A stretch of DNA of 64,000 nt from Kitasatospora fiedleri (GTDB lineage Bacteria > Actinomycetota > Actinomycetes > Streptomycetales > Streptomycetaceae): NCBI RefSeq assembly GCF_948472415.1, contig NZ_OX419519.1, positions 2,356,001-2,420,000 on the forward strand, given 5' to 3'. A model generated the notes under the pieces. It was given only the letters and a program-made list of their open reading frames with translations, was not told where the DNA came from and made no database searches. Positions 45,850 through 54,850 of this stretch are shown here, one piece after another (position 1 is the first letter of the stretch; each line of letters begins with the position of its first letter). A program made the position numbers and the translations under genes.

Positions 45850-47478
45850 GGGCAGGTCGGGGACGCGGCCGAGGATCGCGGTGGTGTCCAGGCCGGTCGG
45901 CAGGGTGCCGTAGGCGAGGCCGGAGCGGCCGCCGAGGCGGGTGGCGGTGAAGGCTTCGGCGACGGCGGGGTGGCCGTGGCGCAGCAGGAGGGACGCCTGG
46001 AGGGTGAGGGCGAGCCGTTCGACCAGGTGGCGGGTGCGGTACTCCAGGTGCTCGGGGTCGGCGAGGTCCTTGCGGAGGGCGGCGAGGGCGCCGTCGTAGT
46101 GGGCGTCGAGCCCGCTCGCGGTGTCGAGTTCGGCGAACACGGCCGCCAGGCTCTCCGGTTGGCGGGCCATCGCGCGCAGCGCGTCGAGCGCGGCGACGTT
46201 GCCGGAGCCCTCCCAGATGGAGACCAGCGGGGCCTCCCGGTAGAGCCGGGGCATGCCGGACTCCTCGACGTAGCCGTTGCCGCCGAGGCATTCGAGCGCT
46301 TCGGCGGCGTGGCCGGGGCCGCGCTTGCAGACCCAGTACTTGGCGACGGCCAGGCCGAGCCGCCGGAAGCGCGCCTCCTGCTCGTCCCCGGCCAGTGCCC
46401 GGTCGGTGGCCTCGGCCAGCCGCATGGCGATCGCCGTGGCGGCCTCGGACTCGACGACCAGGTCGGCGAGGACGTTGCGCATCAGCGGCTGGTCGACCAG
46501 GTCCTTGCCGAAGGCCCGCCGGTGGCCGGCGTGGTGCAGGGCGCGCAGGGCGCCGTGGCGCATCGCGGAGGCGGCGCCGGTGGTGCAGTCGAGGCGGGTC
46601 ATGTTGACCATCTCGATGATGGTGCGCACGCCGCGGCCCTCCTCGCCGACCAGCCAGCCCACCGCGTCCTCGTACTCGATCTCCGCGGAGGCGTTGGACT
46701 TGTTGCCGAGCTTGTCCTTGAGGCGTTGCAGGCGCAGCGCGTTGCGGGTGCCGTCGGGCAGGACGCGGGGCAGCAGGAAGCAGGAGAGGCCGCCGGGGGC
46801 CTGGGCGAGGGTGAGGAAGACGTCCGACATCGGGGCGGAGGTGAACCACTTGTGGCCGGTGAGGCGGTGGGTGCCGTCGCCCGCGGGGACGGCGCGGGTG
46901 GTGTTGGTGCGGACGTCGGAGCCGCCCTGCTTCTCGGTCATCGACATGCCGGCGATCAGTCCGCGCTTGCCGTGCGGTGCGCGCAGGCCGAAGTCGTACT
47001 CCCGGGCGGTGAGCAGCGGTTCGTAGGCGGCGGCGAGGTCGGGGGTGGTGCGCAGGGCGGGGACGGCGGCGTAGGTCATCGAGACCGGGCAGGTGTGTCC
47101 GGCCTCGACCTGGCCCCAGACGTGGAACTTGGCGGCGCGGGCGGTGTGCGCGCCGGGGCGGTCGTCGCGCCAGGGGGCGGCGTGCAGGCCGTGTTCGACC
47201 GCGGTGCGCATCAGCTCGTGCCAGTACGGGTGGAACTCGACCTCGTCGATGCGGTGGCCGTAGCGGTCGTGGGTGCGCAGGACGGGCGGGTTGTCGTTGG
47301 CCAGGCGGGCCCAGTCGGCGGCCTGTTCGGTGCCGGCCAGGCGGCCGAGGGCGTGCAGTTCCTCGACGGCCCAGTCGGCGCCGGCCCGGTGCAGGGCGTC
47401 CAGCAGGGTGGGGTCGGCGGCGACGTCGTGGCCGTACGGGGCGGGCACCTGGTTGGTGACCTCGTGGGTGGTTGCCAT
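45847..47478 (-). CDS. AidB-like acyl-CoA dehydrogenase
   Basis: FAD enzyme of 543 residues in the AidB subgroup: an N-terminal extension (VTNQVPAPYGHDVAADPTLL), acyl-CoA dehydrogenase middle MSMTEKQGGSDVRTNTTRA, GHKWFTSAPMSDVF, and the helical C-domain with RRAFGKDLVDQPLMRNVLAD and ALECLGGNGYVEESGMPRLY. AidB protects DNA during alkylation in E. coli; here the substrate is unknown. Its ATG shares bases with the stop of the upstream TetR gene, so it is expressed from the TetR promoter with its perfect operator. Confidence 0.92.
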   Translation of the reverse strand: MATTHEVTNQVPAPYGHDVAADPTLLDALHRAGADWAVEELHALGRLAGTEQAADWARLANDNPPVLRTHDRYGHRIDEVEFHPYWHELMRTAVEHGLHAAPWRDDRPGAHTARAAKFHVWGQVEAGHTCPVSMTYAAVPALRTTPDLAAAYEPLLTAREYDFGLRAPHGKRGLIAGMSMTEKQGGSDVRTNTTRAVPAGDGTHRLTGHKWFTSAPMSDVFLTLAQAPGGLSCFLLPRVLPDGTRNALRLQRLKDKLGNKSNASAEIEYEDAVGWLVGEEGRGVRTIIEMVNMTRLDCTTGAASAMRHGALRALHHAGHRRAFGKDLVDQPLMRNVLADLVVESEAATAIAMRLAEATDRALAGDEQEARFRRLGLAVAKYWVCKRGPGHAAEALECLGGNGYVEESGMPRLYREAPLVSIWEGSGNVAALDALRAMARQPESLAAVFAELDTASGLDAHYDGALAALRKDLADPEHLEYRTRHLVERLALTLQASLLLRHGHPAVAEAFTATRLGGRSGLAYGTLPTGLDTTAILGRVPDLP

Positions 47479-48074
47479 CAGTGGCCTCCGAGGGCGCGCA
47501 GGGTGAAGGTGACGATCTCGGGCAGGACGGTCTCGGGCGGGCGGCCGTCGGTGAGCGGTCCGACCAGGGCTTCGGCGACCGCGCCGACGATCGCGGCGGC
47601 GGTGAGTTCGGCGTTCTGGGCGGGGAGGCGGCCGAGCGCGGCGGCCCGGTCGATCCGGGTGGCGATCAGGTCGCGGAAGGCGCGGCGGAAGACCAGGCGT
47701 TCGGCCTCGACGTCCTGGTCGGCGGGTTCGGCGAGCAGCGCGTAGGCGAGGCGGGGGGCCTGGAGGGCGCGGGCCGCGAAGGTGGCGACCAGGGCGGCGA
47801 TGCCGTCGAGCGGGTCGGCGGCGCGTTCGGCGGCCTCGGTGACGGCGGTGATCTCGCGTCCGCAGACGGTGCGGAACAGGGTGACGGCGAGGTCGGCCTT
47901 GCCGTCGAAGTGCTGGTAGACGCTGCCGGTGGCGATGCCGGCGCGTTCGGCGACGGCGGACACCGAGCAGCCGGCGTAGCCGCGTTCGGCGAGCAGGGCG
48001 GTGGCGGCCCGCAGGACGGTCTCGCGGCGGTCGTCCAGCCGGGCCTGGACGGCGGCGGTGCGTCGGTAGGCCAT
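47478..48074 (-). CDS. TetR-family regulator of the aidB-like operon
   Basis: Repressor of 198 residues: HTH RETVLRAATALLAERGYAGC, SVSAVAERAGIATGSVYQHF and a helical ligand domain. The stop overlaps the AidB-like ATG (TGATG-type junction), and a 23-bp perfect palindrome lies ten bases upstream of ATG 48074, so the operon is almost surely autorepressed. No ribosome site is seen; the transcript is likely leaderless. The ligand may be an acyl-CoA or fatty acid given the partner gene. Confidence 0.9.
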   Translation of the reverse strand: MAYRRTAAVQARLDDRRETVLRAATALLAERGYAGCSVSAVAERAGIATGSVYQHFDGKADLAVTLFRTVCGREITAVTEAAERAADPLDGIAALVATFAARALQAPRLAYALLAEPADQDVEAERLVFRRAFRDLIATRIDRAAALGRLPAQNAELTAAAIVGAVAEALVGPLTDGRPPETVLPEIVTFTLRALGGH

Positions 48075-48083
48075 GGAAAGAAT

Positions 48084-48106
48084 TGAAGCACTGATTCAGT
48101 GCTTCA
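48084..48106. promoter_or_regulatory. Perfect 23-bp TetR operator
   Basis: Arms TGAAGCACTGA and TCAGTGCTTCA flank a central T, directly upstream of the TetR-aidB operon. Confidence 0.88.
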
Positions 48107-48164
48107 CGGAAGGGCCCGGCCGGGTCCGGTCGGTGCCCTCGGGGCCGTCCGGCCGCGGAACGCG

Positions 48165-48200
48165 CGCAGCCACCCGCGGAGGGGAGCGCGGGTGGCTGCG
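48165..48200 (-). terminator. Terminator of the serine protease gene
   Basis: CGCAGCCACCCGCG pairs perfectly with CGCGGGTGGCTGCG around eight bases, 20 bases past the protease stop. Confidence 0.8.
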
Positions 48201-48220
48201 GGCGGGGTGCGGCTGCGGGC

Positions 48221-49039
48221 CTACGGGCGGGGCAGCACGCAGCCGGACCTGGTCAGGTCGAGCACGTTGCCCGGGGCGAAGCAGTTGGGGATGGTGTAGG
48301 TCTCCTGGGCGTAGCCGATGCCCTGGTGGATGGTCACGGTGCCGTTCTGGTCGACCTCGCAGGGGTTGTCCAGGGTGCAGCGCTCGCCGCTCTCGTTGAT
48401 CGTGTTGTTCACGGCGACGACCTGGCCGCTGCCGGCGTCGACCACCGGGGAGCCGGAGGTGCCGCCGATGATGTTGCAGCCGGAGGTGTAGCGGACCGAG
48501 TCCTTGAAGGTCCAGCTGGACTCCTTGAGCCGGTACGCGAAGCCGTCCACGCTGCAGGAGTAGATCTTCTTCCAGTAGCCGGAGACCACCTTGATCGCGC
48601 TGCCGGCCACCGGGTGGGTGGTGGCCATGGTCAGCGGGGATATCCCGTAGGTGTTCCTGATCGTGGCGTAGCTGCTGCTCAGCCGGTAGAGGGTGACGTC
48701 GGTGTCGGTCATCGTCGAGTAGAGGACCCGGTTGGCCTTGACGGTGCCGAGGTTGCCGCCGCTGGAGCTGAGCAGGGTGAAGCTGCGGCTGGACGACTGG
48801 TTGGTGATCACCTGGCCGGCCGCGGGCATGCCGCTCTCCAGGCAGTGCCCGTTGGTGAGGATCAGCCCGGGGTCGCTGTCCACCGAGTTGGGCATCCGCA
48901 CCAGCGAGCCGGAGCAGTTGCTGAGCGCGACCGTCCCGGCGAAGTTGACGGTGGCGGCGGAGGCGGGGGCGGCGTTGACCAGGGCGGTGGCCCCGGCGAG
49001 CAGGAGGGTGCAGAGCGCGCCGGTGAGCGGCTTCTTCAT
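48221..49039 (-). CDS. Secreted trypsin-like serine protease (S1/V8 type)
   Basis: Exported protease of 272 residues: signal peptide (about 1-29) then a double beta-barrel with catalytic His65 (LILTNGHCLE), Asp114 (MTDTDVTLYRL) and Ser197 (GGTSGSPVV). Six or more cysteines imply disulfides (NCSGSL/GHCLE, SCSVDG, SGCNII, ERCTLDNPC, PNCFAPG). There is little room for a propeptide between signal peptide and mature start. ATG 49039 follows GAGAGG by seven bases. The promoter has a palindrome over its -35. Confidence 0.9.
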   Translation of the reverse strand: MKKPLTGALCTLLLAGATALVNAAPASAATVNFAGTVALSNCSGSLVRMPNSVDSDPGLILTNGHCLESGMPAAGQVITNQSSSRSFTLLSSSGGNLGTVKANRVLYSTMTDTDVTLYRLSSSYATIRNTYGISPLTMATTHPVAGSAIKVVSGYWKKIYSCSVDGFAYRLKESSWTFKDSVRYTSGCNIIGGTSGSPVVDAGSGQVVAVNNTINESGERCTLDNPCEVDQNGTVTIHQGIGYAQETYTIPNCFAPGNVLDLTRSGCVLPRP

Positions 49040-49084
49040 GAGGGTGCCTCTCAGGGGGTGTGGGGGTACCACTGGGGGTTCCCC

Positions 49085-49114
49085 TAAATTGGCGCGCCCA
49101 TGACACGGTGTCAA
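49085..49114 (-). promoter_or_regulatory. Protease promoter with palindromic site
   Basis: On the minus strand TTGACA, an 18-base spacer and AATTTA precede the protease gene. TGACACGGTGTCA (49101-49113), a perfect odd palindrome, overlaps the -35 and suggests repression. Confidence 0.7.
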
Positions 49115-49138
49115 GAGTGCACCGCCCCTGACGGATCG

Positions 49139-49765
49139 TCAGTCCGCCGTCCAGTGGCGGCTTCCCAGGTTGATCAGCCGCAGCTGGGTGCGCACCGTCC
49201 GCGCGATCGCCGCCCGCTCCTCCGGCCCCGCCTCGACCAGGGCCAGCGCGGTGGACACCATCCGGTCCACGTACAGCTCCGCCAGCATCCGGCGGTCCCG
49301 CGCCGACCAGTCGGCGGTGTCCGGCTGGACGGCCAGCAGGGCCGCCAACTCCTCGGCGAACCGGTCCAGTTCGGCCGCGACGGCATCCCGCACGGGCTTC
49401 ACCCCGCCGTGCCGCTCGCGGGCCAGGAACCGGATGTAGGCGGGGTGCGCCGCCACGTGCGCGGCGATCACCTCGACCGAGCGGTCGATCAGCAGCTCGG
49501 CCTCGCCGCGGCCCGCGAACACCGCCCGGATCATCCCGTGCAGGTTGGCCAGCGACTCCTCCACCAGCACCACGCCGAGCTCCGCGAGGTCCGCGAAGTG
49601 CCGGTAGAAGCCGGCCGGCGAGAGGCCGGCGGCCCGGGTCACCTCGCGCACCCCCAGGCCGCTCAGGTTCTGCTCCGCCAGCAGGCCGAGGGCGGCGTCC
49701 AGCAGGGCGCGGCGGCTGGCCTGCTTCTGAGCCTGGCGGACACCTGGGGCGGAGTGCGTCGTCAC
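49139..49765 (-). CDS. TetR-family transcriptional regulator (FabR/DesT-like)
   Basis: Regulator of 208 residues: RRALLDAALGLLAEQNLSGL, then GVREVTRAAGLSPAGFYRHF with ADLAELGVVLVEESL, and HPAYIRFLARERHGGVKPVR in the ligand domain. The pattern resembles FabR/DesT-type fatty-acid regulators. GTG 49765 was chosen since upstream residues are low complexity; no ribosome site is visible, so a leaderless start is likely. Two AAC/GTT dyads lie in the gap to the divergent small membrane protein gene. Confidence 0.88.
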   Translation of the reverse strand: MTTHSAPGVRQAQKQASRRALLDAALGLLAEQNLSGLGVREVTRAAGLSPAGFYRHFADLAELGVVLVEESLANLHGMIRAVFAGRGEAELLIDRSVEVIAAHVAAHPAYIRFLARERHGGVKPVRDAVAAELDRFAEELAALLAVQPDTADWSARDRRMLAELYVDRMVSTALALVEAGPEERAAIARTVRTQLRLINLGSRHWTAD

Positions 49766-49775
49766 GGCGTTCAGT

Positions 49776-49843
49776 AAACAGTCGTTTGCCGAATTTGGCC
49801 AGCCCCCGTAGAGTACGGAACGGCAATCAGCGAACACTCGTTC
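49776..49843. promoter_or_regulatory. Twin dyads and promoter in TetR/small-protein gap
   Basis: AAAC-AGTC-GTTT (49776-49787) and GAAC-ACTC-GTTC (49832-49843) are related dyads. TTGCCG (49786-49791), 17 bases and TAGAGT (49809-49814) make a rightward promoter, so one dyad covers each side of it. Confidence 0.75.
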
Positions 49844-49864
49844 ACCGAAAGCGGAGGTGCCGTC

Positions 49865-50017
49865 ATGCTGCTCGTCGCCCTGATCGCGCTGGCCCTGATC
49901 GCCTGGGCCATCACCCACCTCTCCGTCCCGGTCCTGCTGGCCGCCCTCGCCGCGGGCGCCGCGTGGGCCCTGTTCGGCAAGCACCACCGCGGCACCGGGC
50001 GGCCGACCCGCCGGTGA
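49865..50017 (+). CDS. Small membrane protein
   Basis: A 50-residue protein: one long or two short hydrophobic helices (MLLVALIALALIAWAI and VPVLLAALAAGAAWALF) ending in a basic tail KHHRGTGRPTRR. GGAGG lies seven bases before the ATG, a -35/-10 pair and two TetR-type dyads lie upstream, and codon use is GC3-rich, so it is a real gene. No function is known. Its sole neighbour is the divergent TetR gene, so membrane-lipid-related regulation is possible. Confidence 0.75.
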   Translation: MLLVALIALALIAWAITHLSVPVLLAALAAGAAWALFGKHHRGTGRPTRR

Positions 50018-50077
50018 GGGGGCCGACCCGCCGGTGAGGACTCGGGCCGCCGGCGAGGGGGCGGGCCCGGCCCGGGG

Positions 50078-51859
<1,782 letters not shown>

Positions 51860-51881
51860 CGGCTACTCCTGCCGTCGACGC

Positions 51882-51902
51882 TTCTTCCGCGATGCGGAAG
51901 AA
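51882..51902. promoter_or_regulatory. gcl operator palindrome
   Basis: TTCTTCCGC and GCGGAAGAA flank GAT, 23 bases upstream of gcl. The rest of the 324-base gap (51860-52183) to the divergent gene holds no gene; CAACAAAACGTTG near 51961 is a weaker imperfect repeat. The site type fits an IclR/AllR-like regulator of glyoxylate genes, by inference. Confidence 0.75.
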
Positions 51903-52183
51903 TAGTTTTGGGATGCGAAAGCAAGCTAAGACGGCCGCGCCGGGGCCGTCAAGGTGCGTTTCAACAAAACGTTGCAGAGCCGCGCCCCGGGGCCGCTCCC
52001 CCGCCGCCACCGGCTGTCCGTTTTTCACCAGGACCTGTCGGCCCGGCACCTCGCCCACCTGTCCGGAACGCCCGTACGGTCGTGCTGTCGACGGAAAACG
52101 CCAAGCGGCGGGCCCACTGCGGCCCCGGCGGACCCGGCGACCTGGCGACCCGCAGCAGACCCACCAGAGGAGACACCCCCGCG

Positions 52184-52834
52184 ATGAGCACCATCACCCT
52201 GTACGGCGCCACCGGCACCATCGGCTCCCGCGTGCTGGACGAGGCACTGCGCCGCGGCCACACCGTGACCGCCGTGGTCCGCGACCCCGCCAAGCTGACC
52301 GCCACCCACCCGGCGCTGACCGTGGCGGTCGGCGACGTGCTCGACCCGGCCTCGGTGGCCGAGCACGCCAAGGGCGCCGACGTGGTGGTCAGCGCGGTCG
52401 GCGGCGGCGACGGGCCGGGCCACCAGGCGCTGATCGAGCCGTCCTTCGAGTCGCTGGTGGCGGGGCTGCGCACGCTGGGCGCCGACGCGCCGCGGCTGGT
52501 CACGGTGGGCGGCGCGGGCTCGCTGCGCACCCCCGACGGCAAGCGGGTCTGGGACGCCGAGGGCCTGCCGGAGTTCCTGCTGCAGATCATGCACGCCCAC
52601 GGCGACGCGCTCGACTACCTGCGCACCGTCACCGACCTGCGCTGGACCAACCTCTCCCCGGCCGGCACCATCGCCCCCGGCGAGCGCACCGGCAGCTACC
52701 GCGAGGGCCTGGAGGACCTGCTGATCGGCGCGGACGGCGAGAGCCGGATCTCCGCGGAGGACTACGCGGTGGCGCTGCTGGACGAGGTCGAGCACCCGAA
52801 GCACCTCGGCGAGCGCTTCACCGTCGCGTACTGA
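52184..52834 (+). CDS. NAD(P)H-binding SDR-like protein
   Basis: Atypical short-chain dehydrogenase of 216 residues: Rossmann motif YGATGTIGSRVLDEALRRGH, then VVRDPAK after beta-2 (NADP-type Arg), GDVLDPASVAEHAKGADVVV and the NAD_binding_10-type end WTNLSPAGTIAPGERTGSYR. Such proteins include biliverdin/flavin reductases and redox sensors; the substrate is unknown. GAGGAG lies 12 bases before ATG 52184. It is divergent from gcl and ends before a strong hairpin. Confidence 0.85.
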   Translation: MSTITLYGATGTIGSRVLDEALRRGHTVTAVVRDPAKLTATHPALTVAVGDVLDPASVAEHAKGADVVVSAVGGGDGPGHQALIEPSFESLVAGLRTLGADAPRLVTVGGAGSLRTPDGKRVWDAEGLPEFLLQIMHAHGDALDYLRTVTDLRWTNLSPAGTIAPGERTGSYREGLEDLLIGADGESRISAEDYAVALLDEVEHPKHLGERFTVAY

Positions 52835-52849
52835 CCGGGCGCGCCGCGC

Positions 52850-52877
52850 ACCACGCACCACGCACCACGCACCACGG
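52850..52877. repeat. 7-bp tandem repeat
   Basis: ACCACGC occurs three times in tandem followed by ACCACGG, just after the NAD(P)-binding gene. Confidence 0.7.
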
Positions 52878-52927
52878 ACCGCGCGCCGGATCGGGCGCGA
52901 CGCACCGCGTACCGGATTCGGGTACGG

Positions 52928-52961
52928 CGAAGGGCCCCGGAACGCGTCCCGGGGCCCTTCG
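52928..52961. terminator. Bidirectional terminator hairpin
   Basis: CGAAGGGCCCCGG pairs perfectly with CCGGGGCCCTTCG around eight bases between two converging genes. Confidence 0.85.
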
Positions 52962-52974
52962 CGCGCTCCCCGGC

Positions 52975-54534
52975 TCAGTCGGGGATGACCAGGGCGGGGG
53001 TGTCCCGGGTGAGCACCTCGCCGCGGAAGAACGCCGGACTGCGGCGCATCATGACGGCCATCACCACCAGCCCGAGGGCCAGCAGCCCGGCCCCGACCAC
53101 GAAGACCGAGCCGACGCCGAACACCGAACTGCCGCTGCCGTACGAGGGGTCGGCCATGTCGACCAGCGACTTGGCGAAGATCGCGGCCAGGGTGAGCCCG
53201 CCGATCAGCGGGAGGACGCACTTGAGCAGCGCGTCGCGGACCGAGGCCCGCAGGTCGCGGCGGAAGTACCAGGCGCAGGCGAACGCGGTCAGCGAGTAGT
53301 AGAAGCAGATCATCAGGGTCAGCGCGGCGATGGTGTCGGCCAGCACGTGCGAGCTGACCAGGGTCATCACGGTGTAGAACGCGCCGGTGCCGACGCCCGC
53401 GGTGACGATCGCCCGGCCGGGGGTCTTGTAGCGCTCGTTGACGGTGGTGAAGGAGGCGGGCAGCGCCTCGTACACGCTCATCGCCAGCACGGTGCGGCTG
53501 ACCGGGATGAAGGTGGTCTGCAGGCTCGCGGAGGCGGAGGCCAGCACCGCGACGAACAGCAGCACGCCCAGGCCGGTGCCCATCACCGGGCCGGCCAGCA
53601 CGGCGAGCACGTTGGAGGAGGTCTCCGGGTTGCCCAGGCCGGTGCCGGTGGTGCCGGTGCCCGCGTACATCTGCACCGCGACGGCGGTGAACAGGTAGGA
53701 GCCGACCAGCACCGCCATGGCGAGCATCGCGGCCCGGCCGGGGGTCTTCTCGCTGCCGCCGGTCTCCTCGTTGGCGCTCAGGCAGGCGTCCCAGCCCCAG
53801 TACATGAAGAGCGAGAGCGACAGGCCCGCCACGAAGGAGGTGAACGAGCCGGCCTGGAACGGGTCGAGCCAGCTCCAGGAGAAGTCCAGCGAGCCGGCCG
53901 CGCCGTGGCCGGTGGCCTTGGCGATCGCCATCACGCCGAACAGGGCGAGGACCGCCAGTTGGAGCCCGACCAGGGCGTACTGGACGCCCTTGGTGGCGGT
54001 CATGCCGCGGTAGCTGATCAGGGTGGCGACCGCGATCAGGGCCAGGCAGGTGACCACGTGGATCAGCTTGTCGTCGTTGAGCGCGGCCACCGAGTCGCTG
54101 CGGGTGATCTCGCCCAGCAGCAGGTACAGGTACTCGGTGGCGACGCCCGCCAGGTTGGACAGCACGATGATGGTGGCGATCACCAGGCCCCAGCCGCACA
54201 TCCAGCCGACCTTGGGGCCGAACGCCTTGACCGTCCAGGTGAACGAGGTGCCGCTGTCCGGGATCGCCTTGTTCAGCTCCCGGTAGGCGAAGGCCACCAG
54301 CATCATCGGCAGGAAGCCGGCCAGGAAGAGGGCCGGCATCTGGAGGCCGACGGCGGCCACGGTGGTGCCCAGGGTGGTGGTCAGGCAGTACACCGGGGCC
54401 ACGGTGGACACGCCGATCACCGCGTTGCCGAGCAGGCCCACCGAGTTGCTGTCGAGGCCCTTGGAGCGGACGCCCCCGGGGGCACTGGCGGCGGCGTCGG
54501 CGCCAGGGCTCGGGCGGTTGTGGAGCTGAACCAT
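52975..54534 (-). CDS. APC-family amino-acid/nucleobase permease
   Basis: Twelve-helix transporter, 519 residues. GLLGNAVIGVSTVAPVYCLT opens helix 1 with the Gly-rich unwound segment of the APC superfamily; ELNKAIPDSGTSFTWTVKAF and MYWGWDACLSANEETGG are family signatures. The solute is unknown (amino acid or amine most likely). The upstream region carries TTCCGC and GCGGAA half-sites like those in the gcl operator and a 16-bp direct repeat, hinting at shared control with glyoxylate metabolism. ATG 54534 has only a weak ribosome site. Confidence 0.88.
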   Translation of the reverse strand: MVQLHNRPSPGADAAASAPGGVRSKGLDSNSVGLLGNAVIGVSTVAPVYCLTTTLGTTVAAVGLQMPALFLAGFLPMMLVAFAYRELNKAIPDSGTSFTWTVKAFGPKVGWMCGWGLVIATIIVLSNLAGVATEYLYLLLGEITRSDSVAALNDDKLIHVVTCLALIAVATLISYRGMTATKGVQYALVGLQLAVLALFGVMAIAKATGHGAAGSLDFSWSWLDPFQAGSFTSFVAGLSLSLFMYWGWDACLSANEETGGSEKTPGRAAMLAMAVLVGSYLFTAVAVQMYAGTGTTGTGLGNPETSSNVLAVLAGPVMGTGLGVLLFVAVLASASASLQTTFIPVSRTVLAMSVYEALPASFTTVNERYKTPGRAIVTAGVGTGAFYTVMTLVSSHVLADTIAALTLMICFYYSLTAFACAWYFRRDLRASVRDALLKCVLPLIGGLTLAAIFAKSLVDMADPSYGSGSSVFGVGSVFVVGAGLLALGLVVMAVMMRRSPAFFRGEVLTRDTPALVIPD

Positions 54535-54557
54535 GCCGGAACCGTAACCCCCACTGT

Positions 54558-54667
54558 TTCCGCAGCGAGCCGAGGCGGAAGCCAGGTGATCGCCTTGGTT
54601 TCATCGCAATGATAGGGTTCATTTCCATTGATTACATGATCTTTCGCTGCCGATCGCCTTTGTTTCA
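54558..54667. promoter_or_regulatory. Regulatory region of the permease
   Basis: TTCCGC (54558) and GCGGAA (54575) form a spaced inverted repeat. GATCGCCTTGGTTTCA (54588-54603) recurs as GATCGCCTTTGTTTCA (54652-54667), 64 bp apart, in an unusually AT-rich stretch that must hold the leftward promoter. The remaining gap up to 54850 holds no gene. Confidence 0.65.
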
Positions 54668-54850
54668 GCCCTCCGAGCCGGTGCTCGACCGGGGACGAAA
54701 ACCGCACCCCACCCCGTTTCCGCCTTTTCGGTCATGAGTATGAGAAACGCCACATACCCGTGCGAAGCGGAACCGACCGTTCGGGCACCTCTGGTTTCCG
54801 CCGCCCGCGGGCCCCTATCGTTCCCCCGTCACTCCAGGGAGGGGACCGGC

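Noticed and set aside
45970..47745. A 591-codon rightward frame
   Set aside because: It lies wholly opposite the AidB-like and TetR genes and has a Gly/Ala/Val/Gln composition without any domain.
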